A DNA stretch of 64,000 nt from Oxyruncus cristatus (GCA_013399855.1 VXAY01007012.1:2533-66532), one strand, 5' to 3'. Numbered from the stretch's first letter, positions 35,736-47,734 are shown. Notes: generated from the letters alone by a model not told the origin. A program made the numbers and translations.

Positions 35736-37329
35736 TTGACCTGTTTTGAGCCCTCATGCCTGGGTAACATCAGTGGTAACATCATAATTTTGTGCTTCAT
35801 TAAACACTAGAGTGGCAAGGCATGATGGGATTATTTTTCTGGGATTAACTACTTTTTTTTTGGTTTTTAAAAGGACCCTAACCCACAAATTCTTGCTGCT
35901 GTGAGTCATCCAGATGCATCGGGCTTGTCAAATGACTTATCCTGGCTTTGCCGCTTCAATTTCAGGTGCTCCATTATGTTGGCATTATTCCTCAGCCGAA
36001 GCAATTCCTGCACTCAAGTTTCTGCATCTTCCAGGCAAGAGAAACACGTGGGAAGGATATTTAACAGCCACGGAAAAGACAGAAGTTACAATAATAGGGC
36101 CTACTTGTTAAATCAGACTAATTCCTTGATAGTAGAAAAGCATTTCTGCCTCATCAGACCTATCTCTCAAGTTTATCTGAAGGTTTGGATATCTGATGCC
36201 CTGTGAATACACACTGAAGAGCTAATTCCCCTCCTCACAGCTTCAATGGCTAGCTTGCATTTAGGATCATGCCGTGGGATATTGCATAACTATTGGCAAT
36301 AGCTAATGACATTCATCGGACGAGGTAGTTAGAGGAGGTAAACAGAGATAAAAGCATAACAGTTGCCCAAGTGAAGGAGGTCTTATATTAACTAGCCCCA
36401 CAGAACATAGTAGCCTGATCAAGCTGTAGGGTGGCCCATCAGCTATTTAAGCTCCCACTTGTTGTGTAATGATGATACAATGGGCAGAAATCTTCCAGCT
36501 GCCTCCTTGTAGGAGAGTACCTTCCTCGGGGTACCTGCCAACAAAAACATTGTGCAGCAGGATTAAAATGCATTTTAATTATTTGCTGAAGGTCAACTTG
36601 ACAGTGTAGCCATTAAGTATATACATACACTTACAGACACACATAACTTTATTCCTATAGAATTAAAACCACGAGAAATTGGATATTGGCACACCTGTGT
36701 TCTATAAGGATGAAGAGTGAACTTCAAAAGGTTGGTTTGAGTTTCAGGAAAACACTCCAAGCCTTTGAGGTAAAATTCATCTGCCCGAACTTGGACGTCT
36801 TAAAACTAAACAACTAAGTCTGAGCTCGTCACCCCAAGCTCCCTTCATGGAGAGAGATGGGCATCTCCAGAGTGTAACTCATCTTATCCCACCATAGGTG
36901 TCTGAGATAGCCTGAATGACTCGCTCCCTGGACATGCCCACTTGCCTCTGCTGACTGTGAGGAGAGCCTAGCTCAGATTTGGACATTTATCTTTTTGATA
37001 CATAACAGTAGGTGAGATGAATCCCACCCTTATATCCTCTTCTCAGTCTTTGTTCCTTTCACAGTCAGTTGGTGTTGACGTGGAAAATGTAGAACAGGGT
37101 CAGTGAGTATTTGGTGGTTTTTTGCTACTTTTCTCTCTAGTAGGACAGTTTTGGAAATAAAGTAGTACAAGAATAGGAAGGAAAAAGTCCCAATTTCTTC
37201 CTCACAAGATTCAGGCACAGTTTATGACATCCTGTAATTTAATAAAAGAGGGACATGCTGGCAGGACACTCTCTATTTGATATTTCTTTACCACAATACA
37301 CAGACTTCTATTTTAGCAGGTGAGCAATG
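35736..37329. other. Complex unique sequence, candidate conserved non-coding region
   Basis: 35880-36200 and 36230-36620 are non-repetitive, moderately CpG-containing and rich in TAAT and ATTA words. They contain an 18-bp perfect palindrome at 36562-36579. 36760-37000 contains GACGTCTTAAAACTAAACAA and CACCATAGGTGTCTGAGATA, which may instead be an old unclassified repeat related to 52190-52600. No gene was recognised. Confidence 0.35.
36562..36579. repeat. Perfect 18-bp palindrome
   Basis: ATTAAAATGCATTTTAAT, with ATGCAT at the centre and TAAT/ATTA-type ends that homeodomain factors can bind. It lies inside a complex non-repetitive block. Confidence 0.95.
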
Positions 37330-40300
37330 TCTTTGACTTCAGGAAGATCACACAGCCAGTGAAAGTTGAGCACATACATAAATGTTTTCGGGATCAGGCA
37401 CATATAAATTAATTAGAATTACGTATTTAAATAGCTTTGTGGATCTTGGCCTTTGCTCATAACCTTCATCGTCTGAGGCCTGAGTCTGCAACCTTCACAG
37501 AACATGATACCAGACATACATTTTCTGTTTGGAAGGGGTGATGCTGAGGGTGAAGGGGAGAAGGAAGCAAGACGGGTTTACAGTTTTGACTGGACAGTGC
37601 GATCATGATTTTAGTGGCAAGATTTTTAGATTGTTCCTGAGATATTTATATTTATGTAAAAATGCTGGAAACCTTATTTCAGAGGGGAAAAAAAAAAAAA
37701 AAAACCCAAAAAAAAAAACCCCAAAAAACCAGTGCAAAGTATTTGCCATGGGAGGTCTGAGCTTTGAAAGGAGATGAGGGTATTCTGTGCATTTATTTTC
37801 ATAAGTACACAGAAACTGGGGGGAACACTTGGCAACTTTCAGCCTATTACTAGTCAAGCTGCTAAGTCCCTCATGAATCTGCTTTAACTGTAATAAATTT
37901 TAACTGTATAGAATTAGCTTTGCATAGACTTTTCACATAAAGATCATTTCTGTTCTGTGTTTGCATAGCACTTAGAACAAAAGAATAATAAAAGCAAGAG
38001 CACAGACATGCACAAAAATATATATTTTCTGTACCCGAAGCAATGGAAAGAAGAGAAACTACAACAATTCACCCTCTTTCATCTCAATGCAAACCCTTTA
38101 CTCCACATTTCAGAAGAGTTCAGTCTTGCAGAGTCCCCCACTACCACTTTCTGTATCTCAATTTAAAATGAGAACTTCGAGTTCAGTAGAGAGCAGCAAC
38201 ACAGAAGCATCCAATTCTTGTTAATGCAGCCTGGAATAGTGGGTGGGCCATCTCTCAGGTGAGAAAAGGCAAGCTGCAAAGCAAATACCTGAGGTAACTT
38301 CTCGTTGTTTGAGTCTGCTACCCTTAGGGCTGTGTTCTTTTGGCTGGGGATATCTGTTGATCTTACCTCTTAACAGTAATTATGCCAGACAGCTTTTTGG
38401 CTTTCAGTACTGCTCCATAGGCAACATAAATCATACAAATTATTACCACAATGCTAAACTATAATTACCCACAGACCCTGACATGCTAAAAGGTGTATTA
38501 ATTTGATAATATAATAAATACGTTACTGCATAAAACTATAATTATTACTTCAAAATTGACACTTATACCAGCTAGATTTTTTTTTTCTCCCAGCAGGCAA
38601 CTCAATTGTACATTGACCAATACCAGAAATGCTACTTGAATGCAGTGAGAGGCACTGAAAAGTAATTTGGTAGCACATGGGAGGCCTCTCTTAAAGGAAA
38701 ATGTCACTAACAGTTCGTTTGCTTTTTGGAAGTTATAATTCCATAAACCAATAAATTACTCTGTAGTTCAAGAGGAAAAACATATCTGACAAATAGCCCA
38801 GGAAATGGGAACAATATCAACAAAATATCTAAAATGCAACCAGTGAGGAAAATAATTCACAGATCAACATAAATAAGCACATTTATTTATGTTGCTGCAA
38901 ATGCTATTGGGAAAAAAAATGTCACTGACACTATAGGAGAAAATTCTACTTTTTTTGCATGGAAAAAAAACTGACGGTGGGGGAAAGATTGAGGTCCCAA
39001 TTCTGCAACTGTTTGGGTGTGGACAACCCCTGGCAAAGCTCCCAGGTTTGTTTTATTCAGTGGCTGCCGAATGCAAAATACATAAACAAGCCTGGGAACA
39101 GAGGTCGTAATCCAGACCTGCTCCTTCTCAGCTCGGCAGCCTAACTGCTGGAACATCAGTTCAGGATTCTGTTTCCCACTTTCTTCATAATTTTTTTTCT
39201 CCCACACTGTCAATATAAACTAGTGGGAAGTGAGTCTTATATGCACAAATCTTTAGCTCAGGGAAGGAGTGAGCTCACTTCTCCCTCTCTGTTGACCCCT
39301 TTAACTGCTGGGGACTGTGCAGAAATCAGTCATATACACCTTCACTGGGCTTTATTGAATTGATATTTACACACTGAGTGTTTTTGGGACAGTTTCTGTT
39401 TGAGTTTCTTCTTATTAATAAGTTCTTAAAACGTGTAACTAATGGAAATCTTCAAAAGTATTCATTTCCAAGTTTTCTTTAACAAGCTGAATACTGGTGA
39501 TTTTTCAAGTTCTTCCCTCATTTTTTACCCCTCCCCCTCCCCCCATTTATACTTTGGCTTGCAAAAGGAGAAAAAGAAAAAGTATCAAAGGAAAAGGGAA
39601 TACCAAGTTTATTTCAAGTTTTCATTTCTGGGTGGTATTGCTATCATTTAACTTCATGTATTTACACTTAGATGTTTGAGTATGAACCAGTTGCCATAGG
39701 CATACTTTCTATTCAAAGGACAGCTATAGGCATCTTTGGAAGAGGCAGCAACTAAATCAGAGGATCTTCTCTCTGCAGGTGTTTCCACTAAGAAAAAGTG
39801 AGTCCACAATGATTAACTCAGTGAGCTTCATCCAGAGTTTCTGGTTTTTTTCCATCAACAAAATAGAAATAAAGGGAGGGGGAGAATTTCTCAGAAGAAA
39901 GAAGTGAAGAACAGAGGAGAAATGAGGGGGGAAAATATTAAAATATTAATATTAAAAAAGTAGACCCAGCTTAATTTCTTTTCTTTGATTAAAAAAATGT
40001 AAATGCATATGTTGAAAGAGCTTAAACGTGCACATTAACATTTGTTTTAAAATACGTGAAAAAAAAAGAATTAACAATGAAAAATTTATAGTTTGGTATC
40101 AAAAACATTCACCACTGAAGCAGAAAAGTTCATTTTGATACCCTTATCTGATCCAGACTTCTGTTGAGAAGGAATTTATTCTCTACCTTACCTGCAAAAT
40201 AAGTATATTTTCAAATGTGAGGGATGTTGGGAAGATACATATTTGGAAGAATCCTCATAATGATACTTGAGACGATACAAAAGAGTGAAAAGTCCCTGAT

Positions 40301-40737
40301 TGTGTTACATGTAAATAAATGTTCAACTTCTGTGTAAATAGTCTTAACAAGTTGAGTTCCTGGGTTGCACTTAAGGGTCAGTGAGAATCAATGTTGTGCA
40401 GATTTATCATTACCTTTAGGAGTTGCTCCTCCACTGATCAAACTGAGCAACGCAAATAGGTCAATGAAACTGCTTAGCAAGAACTCTTCATCTGACCTAC
40501 TAAATGTATTATGTAAGGCTTTATTGACAGGGTTCTCCTCAAATGCCTGTTGGGAATGTGTTAACAGCTTTGGCAGAGCTTGTGGTGACTTTGATCCAGT
40601 TGGGACAAAAGGTGAAGTGTATGGGGAGAGCAGGAAGGAGAGATTTCTGCAATATCATCACTATTTTCAGTGAAACATGAGCTGAGTAATCACCACCCTG
40701 ATGCTCAGAATTCTGGGTAGAATTACTGGCCAAAACT
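37330..40737. other. Unique non-coding stretch with A/C runs
   Basis: 37687-37731 is an A-rich tract with CCC and CCCC interruptions. 38380-38560 is AT-rich complex sequence. A weak SINE-like word, GAAGATCACACAGCCAGTGA, lies at about 37343-37362. Frames reach at most 110 codons and none is recognisable. Confidence 0.45.
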
Positions 40738-40796
40738 GGAAAGAAAAAAAAAAAAAAGGGGAAAAAAAAAGAAAAAAAAGGGGGAAAAAAAAAAAG
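40738..40796. repeat. 59-nt uninterrupted purine tract
   Basis: Only A and G, as A-runs broken by GGGG and GGGGG, ending before CCGT. Strand-asymmetric low-complexity DNA able in principle to form triplex structures; it may also be partly a sequencing artefact. Confidence 0.9.
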
Positions 40797-40971
40797 CCGT
40801 AAAAGTATAAGATAATTTGATACAGAAGATGTGAAAGAGGGTGTTGGAATACATTGCCTAACTTGCGAAAAAAATTAGGACTTAAACCTTGGAGATATAA
40901 TGACTGCCTTTGTTAATGTCTTAAAGAACAGCTACTACATGCTCTTCACTGGGAGGCTTGAGAATTGTACA

Positions 40972-41345
40972 ATCATAGAATCAATTAGGTTGGAAAAGCC
41001 CTTTGAGATCATAGAGTCCAGTCTTTAACCCAGCACTGCCAAGCCCACCACTAAACCATGTCCCCAGGGGCCACATCTGCATGTCCTAAATACCTCTGGG
41101 AATGGTGACTCAACCACTTCCCTGGGCAGCTTGTTCCAAATGCTTGACAATCCTTTCAGTGAAGAAATTAGTCCTAATATCCAACCTAAACCTGCCTGGC
41201 ACTACTCAAGGCTATTTCATTTTGTCCTATAACTTGTTTGTTGGGAGAAGAGACTGACCCCCATGTGGCTACAACCTCCTCTCAGGTAGTTGCAGCGAGC
41301 TAGGAAGTCCCCCCCTTAATGTCATTTCCTCCACACTAAATGAGG
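40972..41345 (-). mobile_element. CR1 LINE fragment, 3' end intact
   Basis: Minus-strand CR1: AATCATAGAATCAATTAGGT, CCACTAAACCATGTCCCCAG, CACTTCCCTGGGCAGCTTGT, TTAGTCCTAATATCCAACCT and TGTGGCTACAACCTCCTCTC. The 5' truncation point lies after CATTTCCTCCACACTAAA. Confidence 0.94.
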
Positions 41346-43196
41346 TGAATTACAAGAATTTTCCAAATTTCAGGGTACATGAACGTGGCTTTTTAACTGA
41401 ATTTTGTGTTTCTTCTGCTTGTAGATATTCTTGGTCTCAGCAAATTGCTCGTTTGAATGTTGAATCTACAGAGTAGATATGATAAGTTACAGAAAGTCTT
41501 ATTTCTCTACCTGTCTTAGGTTTTTCCTGTGTAAATGATTACTACAATCATTTTGATGAATCATGTTTTTGATGGAAATAACAGCTGACATACACAGTTG
41601 GAATTTCCCCCTCTTCTTACAGCACTTTGGGGGAAGGAGGGAAGAAAATAAAAAGGTAGCTGTGATTGCTTCAATCTATCCTTTTAATAATGTAGTAAAC
41701 AGTCAGCAATGATGATGTGATTCATTACTTGCCTATAACGTTAATTATACATTATTAGCTGTTTCGCTGTGTGATAGCTGGCAATTGGTGATATGATTCA
41801 TAAAGTGCTATTGTTAGGCAAATCTGCAAATCTGTTTGATTTAGGTTAAAAGAAAGGGCGATAGGTCATGGGAAGTTGAAAAAAAAAAAAAGAAGTGTGA
41901 GAGGGAGAATAAAGAAAAGACACCGACATAATTTGCGGTTCTATTTTTATATGAACAACAAGGTTTACAGTGAGGAGCTGTTGGATACAGTTTCGGTGAG
42001 CAAGGATTTTGCAGAGAGATTAGATCAGTTACAAATTGCTAAATCTGATGACTTAGATAAAAATTTAACCAGAGGCTTTGAAAGAGGTAGAACACGTTTC
42101 TGTGGAGAAGTGATTGCCCCGTACTTCCGAGATAGAGCTCATCACAGAAGGCCGCACTGGCTGTACCCTCGGTGAAAACCGGGAAGAAATCAGCCATTTC
42201 AGAATGGAGATCATTTCCAGGTGTAACAGACTGAAAACTGCACTTCAGTCTCCAAATGCACCCTGTAATTTGGGGAAACACCCAGAAGGCCATCCTGCAA
42301 CTGTACTGTTATGTGTTCCCTTCCAATGCAGCTCTATCAGATCTGTGTTAGCAGCCTAATAAATTGAATAAGACAATTGCTTCCTTCTCCACTGTCTCTG
42401 TAAGATTCCAAAACCTTTTTCCCATTTCCACAAAAAAACCACCAACCTTAACCAACCACTTAAAAAACCCAAAGAAACAGATTTTGCCCAGAGATAGCAA
42501 ATACTCTCAAGGTTAAACATTCATTCCAGACCGGTTCATATCTGCACTTTATCTGAGCTAGGAAGGGGAATTGAAGCTTCATCCTTCTTGCTCCAGCAAG
42601 CAGCGACTCATACAGGGTGGACCTCATCCTTTCACTCATCTAAGTCAAAAGTGAGTTATAGGTCTGAGCTTCTGTTTCCCAGGAAGGGCACTGCCCATTA
42701 AGGTCCACCTCACAAGCAGACTTCAATTCTTAGGAGTAAATATTTCCTGATTGGAAAAAAATTTGTTAAAAAAATAATAAATGAACTAAAAAAAAACTAA
42801 AAAAAAAATTAAAAAATCAAAGTAGTAAAACAATTCAAACAAATATTTTTCCTTTATCAATTTTAATATCCCTGTAACTCTTGGGGGAAGAAGTTAAGAT
42901 GAAAGTCATACTCACCTTCTTCTCATTGGGATTTATGTCTTCTCTTATCCCAGATAGCACTCCAAAGGAATAATATAAGTTGCACCTACCATACATTCTC
43001 TCATCCATTTCCTCATATACCCAGCTCTTCTGATCAGCATCAACCCTTATCCCAATCTATTCAGAGAGAGCAAGAGAAGTGCTGTGTTTTCAGAACTTCA
43101 ATTGCATTAAAATACATGACCTAGAAACACTTCATGGAAACTTTTAAGATTATTTGCTGCCATGTATTATTTCTTAAGGCAATGGTTTTGTGGGAC
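41346..43196. other. Unique sequence with a candidate conserved block and an unassigned open frame
   Basis: 41690-41850 is complex AT-rich DNA with TAACGTTAATTATACATTA and two near-identical words, GATGTGATTCATTA (41714-41727) and GATATGATTCATAA (41790-41803). The plus-strand frame at 41876-42175 (99 codons, TTG start; first Met at about codon 26) is polar and basic but matches nothing I know. 42750-42815 is A-rich. I call no gene. Confidence 0.35.
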
Positions 43197-43450
43197 GAAG
43201 ATAGGCCTGGGAGATAGGAATTCCTGAGTACTCTCTCCAGCACTGTCTTGACTGTCTATTGCCTACGTATCACAATGATTGTGTGATTTATTTATAAAAA
43301 CATAGATTAGATTAACTCAAACAAGATTAAATTAGATAGAACAAGTCACTTAAACTCTCACTGACTATTTCCTCATCCGTAAACCAGCGATATCTGTATT
43401 TACCTATTACACTTGGTGACTGTGAGGATTACTTAATCTCCCTAAAGAAT
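43197..43450 (+). mobile_element. MIR-like CORE-SINE relic with an internal insertion
   Basis: The 5' part (GGCCTGGGAGATAGGAATTC, CCAGCACTGTCTTGACTGTC) and 3' part (ACAAGTCACTTAAACTCTCA, TTTCCTCATCCGTAAACCAG, GTGACTGTGAGGATTACTTA) follow the tRNA-derived head, CORE and tail order of amniote MIR-type SINEs. They are separated by about 75 AT-rich bases (roughly 43262-43340) where the consensus is continuous. The tRNA head with CORE is clearer here than in the other copies. Confidence 0.65.
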
Positions 43451-45235
43451 TATCATGATTATCATTAATCTGGAACACACAAAACAAGCCCCGATAAGGA
43501 AACAAGCTCGTGAATCAGCTGAGGTGTAGTAAAGGTACCAAAGCAATTCTTCTGCTGATCTGATAGTCAAGCTTTCTTGATAAAGGGTTAGGGATGGCTT
43601 CATTTTACGTTAGGTATCTAAAATGCAATGTTTAATATAAGATAGTTGTCTAAATTCCCTCTGTAGTCAAAATGTGTGTAGATGGACATCATGCATTAAG
43701 TGAGTCAATAATGGCATAATTCTGGGATGAATCACCTAATGGATTCTCTCCATTATCTGTAGAGGGAGCCCGGACAACTAGACAAGGGATATTTTAGGTA
43801 GTTAATGTTATATGAGACCAAACTGAAGGATTTAGGAACTTACTTGAGGGACTGCAGCAAGACGTCATGTTCTGCCCATGCTAGAGCAGAGTAACAGCCA
43901 GTATCAGTTTGCTCCCAAATGCTTGTCACCACTTCCCTGCATCCTGAAAATTTACCATCCCTTTTTAGTCAACAAGACCACATGATAGCTTTGAGAAATA
44001 TAATTTAAAGCTCTTGTTGATTAGGAGACAAAAAAAGTATCAGAATATAGCCCAATATCAGAACACGGTTAAATGCTTTGTATGGGAAGAGCCTGTATTT
44101 GGGGACAAGGGGGACAGAAGGAAAGTGTTTAGGGTAAATTTGTGTTTCCTAGATATCTGTTCTTTTGGGAAGGGGCAGGAGTTGTTAATGGAAGAATTCA
44201 CTCCATTTTGGAGTCTTTAGCATAACAGGTGATTGACTCATTTCTTCCCCCTGGAATTTCTTTGCTGCTCCATGACATAGTGAAGGTCCTCCCATATGAC
44301 CTTCCAACTTTCCACCCCAGCTCTTCTCTTCTGAAGACTTATGTCCCCTCCCATTTCAGAGAATAACACTGTTTTGTTCCAGAATTAACCTAACACCAGA
44401 AGATCCTACCTCTGAGAGAAAGAAGAAGGAGCATCTCCCACTTTGGCTTCTGTTCTAAGAGAGAGATCACACAGTAACCAAAGGACATAGGAAAAAAGCT
44501 GGAGGATGTGAGGCTGTGGTGGGGACAGACGTGGAGAAGGGCTGGGATGAGCTTTGTTGCACAGGTTGAGTCAGAGTTGGGCCCAGGCTGGGGTCACACA
44601 CACCAGTGACCTGCTGCTTGTGTTTAGTTTGGTTTCACACACATTTAGAGCTGCAGTAGTGTCATGGTGCAGCTGCACCACACCTCCCAGGTTTGCTTAA
44701 AAGCAAGAAGGTCTTTCTCCTCCAGAGCATTTTTAAAACACCTGATCAGGCAGCTGCTGTCCTGACGACACATTTTGTGTGCATGTTGGGGGTGAGAAAC
44801 GAGAAACACCTTCTTAGTGCTGCGAGGGAGAGGGTTGGAAGAAAAGAGTGAACATGAGCAGGTGGGAACAGGCTAAGACTTACCTCCCCTTAGCAAGGCT
44901 CAGCTGCAGAAAGACTTTTAGGTTAGATCTAAAGCTTTTCTAAGTCAAGAGGAAAGCTGCTATTGATGTAAAGCAAAATATGTGGGTGAAGATTATAGGA
45001 AAGTTTCTTGGGAAGAAAAAAAAAAAGATGCAAAAGCCTATATATATATATTTATGCAGTGAGAAGCAGTTTAAAAGCCAATGTTTCTTCTTAAGAACAA
45101 CGACAAAAAGAGCAATAGGACTGAGCAAACTTTTAGAAGTTTTAGAAGCCAAAACATGACTGGCCTTTAATTTGTTAGAATAGGGGAGGTAAAAAATCTT
45201 TCTAAGCCTAAACTATCTCTTTGCTTTTTTTTTAG
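43451..45235. other. Unique non-coding stretch
   Basis: No transposon was recognised. It ends with a pyrimidine-rich tract (TTGCTTTTTTTTTAG at 45221-45235), the acceptor of the candidate exon that follows. An A12 run lies near 45016-45026 and a short TA repeat near 45041-45052. Confidence 0.45.
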
Positions 45236-45313
45236 AAAAAGGAAAACTATTTCAGATAAAATAGAAACCACCCTGAAAAGCCATCTGGAGTTTGAAATTA
45301 ATCCAGACTACCT
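45236..45313 (+). CDS. Candidate 78-nt internal exon (hypothetical)
   Basis: A strong polypyrimidine tract and AG (45221-45235) precede it and a consensus donor GTGAGT (45314-45319) follows. The segment is 78 nt, a multiple of three. One frame is fully open: after one leading base it encodes about 25 residues, including KIETTLKSHLEFEI, and ends with two bases of a split codon, making it a phase-symmetric exon. The other two forward frames contain stops (TAA, TAG). The peptide looks protein-like, but I do not recognise a family and see no neighbouring exon. An open 78-nt frame between an AG and a GT is not rare by chance. Confidence 0.25.
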
Positions 45314-46861
45314 GTGAGTGAGATCTGCAAAGAAGGGTTCTGCCTTCACTCGTGTCTTGTACTGAACTAAGAATGCTGTCAGCACTTAATAATGTTAGTA
45401 GTAATAGCTCTTTTCACACACCTTTTCACTTCTCGGTGTTGGCTGGGACTGGAAAGAGCAGAGCCTTTCCAAATGGAAACAGAGAGCACTAAAAATTACA
45501 TTTTAAAAACAAAAACAAAAGAAAACCAAACAATCTGAGGCTGTGCTGAAGTTTTCAGTCCTTCAGCCCAATTTTGAAAACTCATTAGTGGTAGATAGTT
45601 CAGATAAGGTATGAATCCAGATGTTACTGTGTTTATCTTCAGCAAAACCGAGTCCAAAATTTTACTAAAAAAAAAAAAATGGCTGGGCTCCTAAATGTGA
45701 ATTTAAACATGTAAGAAAATGCCTTGATGCGTAAGAGCATGAAGACATGCAGCTTTTCTTGACCTTAATAAGATGTTCAAGGTACTTAACACTTTTGAAA
45801 ATCAGGCCACAATTCAGCAAAGCATTTCAACATGTGTTTAACATTAAACACACATTTAATCAGATTAAAGCATATACTCAAGCACATTCCTGAACCAGGT
45901 TCAATTTAAACATGTGCTTATGATCTTTGCTAAATAAGGTCCTCACTTAAATTTCTAAATAAGGTTGTAAGAGCCTAAGTTTAGGCGTTTTTTTATTTTC
46001 TGAAAACTTCAGTCTGGTTTGAATGATATAAAAAATTAAGTGAAAGGGAAAATTTTTAACATCCCTATTTGTTTTGCTAATCATGTTTATCAGTGCTTAA
46101 CAGACACCAGGTAACTAAACGTTTGAGTCATTAAGGAGAAGTTAAAATACGTATTTTTGGAAAACTTAGATCTTTCATATGCAATCCAATTTTGATTCCT
46201 TGAAAGTGTTTTATATCAAATATTTTGACCCAATACTATTCAAAAGCAGTGACACAAATGAAATTTCACTGTGTTTTCTTTCATTTTATCCATACTATGA
46301 CTATTGCCCATATTGGCACAAGGAACAGGAGAATTATTTTTCTATTTAATTTTTCTTGCTCTGGTTTTCCTTGTCTTTAATTCCTTTTTCTCTTTACTTA
46401 ATTTTTCATGTTCTTGTGGCGGCACAAGCCACATTCTGTCCCTTTCTGTTAACACCCCTGCATACACTCGAGTTTCCATCAGCCGCCCATCAATCTACCG
46501 GTTGTGCAATTACATGTGTGAAGACAAGAGCAGTGTTGATGGCCACAATTTTGATTGGGGTAATAGTGACTCACTGGGATGGCACCAGTTCAGAGCGTGT
46601 CTATGCACACATTTGCATGGATGTGAGGCAGCCAAGGCAGCTCACAGACACTTCAATAAGATGGAATAAGAAGGGTGAATTTGAAGTTTGTTGGCAGGTA
46701 GACACACACCATTCGGGCTGGATGGTAACCAACCCCTCTGCATCCTCTCTCTCACCCCTGTGAAGCAGAGGATGGCAGTCCAAGCTACGGGATGGTCCTT
46801 CCACAAGTAAATTCCTTCTTTGTCTGATTCACATTGGACATACACCAAGTCCTTACTGCTC
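45314..46861. other. Unique sequence with a fold-back repeat and two unassigned frames
   Basis: Two overlapping plus-strand frames at 46304-46669 and 46356-46763 (121 and 135 codons) start at TTG rather than ATG, show no domain, and compete for the same DNA. I regard them as chance. An A13 run lies at about 45667-45679. Confidence 0.4.
45800..45945. repeat. Old fold-back (MITE-like) repeat relic
   Basis: The left arm has ATTCAGCAAAGCATTTCAAC and CATGTGTTTAA. The right arm has TTTAAACATGTGCTTATGAT and CTTTGCTAAATAAGGTCC. The arms are imperfect reverse complements about 38 nt long, and the centre contains further AAGCATATACTCAAGCACA words. I recall a common sauropsid palindromic repeat made of AGCAAAGCA and TTAAGCAYRTGCTTAA words; the name is not recalled. 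Confidence 0.5.
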
Positions 46862-46985
46862 CACAGGCTGGATGGGGCTCTGGGCAACCTGGTCTAGTGG
46901 TAGCTGTCACTGCCCATGGCAGGGGGGTTGAAACTGGATGATCTTGAAGGTCCCTTCCAACCCAAAACTGCTCCATGATCTAATG
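46862..46985 (+). mobile_element. CR1 LINE 3' terminus, short
   Basis: About 120 bases: CAGGCTGGATGGGGCTCTGG, GCAACCTGGTCTAGTGGTAG, TGGATGATCTTGAAGGTCCC and CAACCCAAAACTGCTCCATG. The terminal 8-mer is reduced to a degenerate CATGATCTAATGG. Confidence 0.92.
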
Positions 46986-47619
46986 GTTTAACATGTTCAT
47001 GTCTTTACCTTACTTAAATACGACAGTAGTTGAGGTAGGTTATCTCTGGATTAAAATGAAGGTTTTTTTGGAGAGGAGGTGCTCAGGGTTAAGTGCATTA
47101 CCAGGTACTGCTTGATCATTTGCAAGCTGTAAATTCATTTTCAAGCTTATGCCATGATAACTTGTGTTCACATTCATAGCCTTACTTAAACTAGAGCAAA
47201 TCCCTGTGTGGACACACTAATTTCAGTTTTAGAGTGGCTTATCTGAGTTTATCGTAAACTTGTTCTGAATCAGCTTATGCTGAACTGAAATAAGCTTAAT
47301 ATAAAATTGAAATAAAAGGATTAGAATAAATGAAATTGGTGTAAAATCACACCTTTATTTAAACCCATACAACTCTGTAGGCAGATAAAACCCTAGGACT
47401 TGTGTTTATTTGAAAGTGAGTGTTAAGGAAAATAGAAAAATACAATGAACAGGGTAAATATTTCCAACGCCTGTTGAGAGGATATTAGAACAACAAAGAG
47501 TTAAAAATAATGCAATTTGAAAAGAACTATTCTAAAATTGCCTAATCTCCATGGTTCAGAGCCTCTCCCATTCAGCCACATTAGACAGCAAGACCCTGCA
47601 GGCACTTAATAATACTTTT
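46986..47619. other. Unclassified sequence, possible old DNA-transposon relic
   Basis: 47195-47300 contains CCTGTGTGGACACACTAATT and CTTATCTGAGTTTATCGTAA. It recalls old sauropsid repeats with 'GTGTGGACAC...TTATTT' words. The family is not recalled and the match is weak. No gene seen. Confidence 0.25.
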
Positions 47620-47705
47620 ATATAGTAGCACTTTACATTTTCTGTGCTGTAAAAGCATTAACTAATTAATCCTCACAACAACCATCTGAGGTTGAGAAGT
47701 GAGGA
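47620..47705 (-). mobile_element. MIR-like CORE-SINE 3' fragment
   Basis: AGCACTTTACATTTTCTGTG, GTAAAAGCATTAACTAATTA and TCCTCACAACAACCATCTGA follow the minus-strand tail of MIR-type SINEs (GCGCTTTACA..., TTAATCCTCACAACAACCCTATGA). Only the tail part remains. Confidence 0.6.
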
Positions 47706-47734
47706 ATAATATCCCTTCCTTGAAGACAGAGAAT

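Noticed and set aside
41876..42175. 99-codon basic, polar frame as a small protein gene
   Set aside because: TTG start running through an A-run, no family recognised, and no supporting splice signals. Left as unassigned.
46304..46763. Two overlapping frames of 121 and 135 codons with hydrophobic N-terminal halves, read as a membrane protein
   Set aside because: Both start at TTG, they compete for the same DNA, and the hydrophobic part comes from a T-rich tract.
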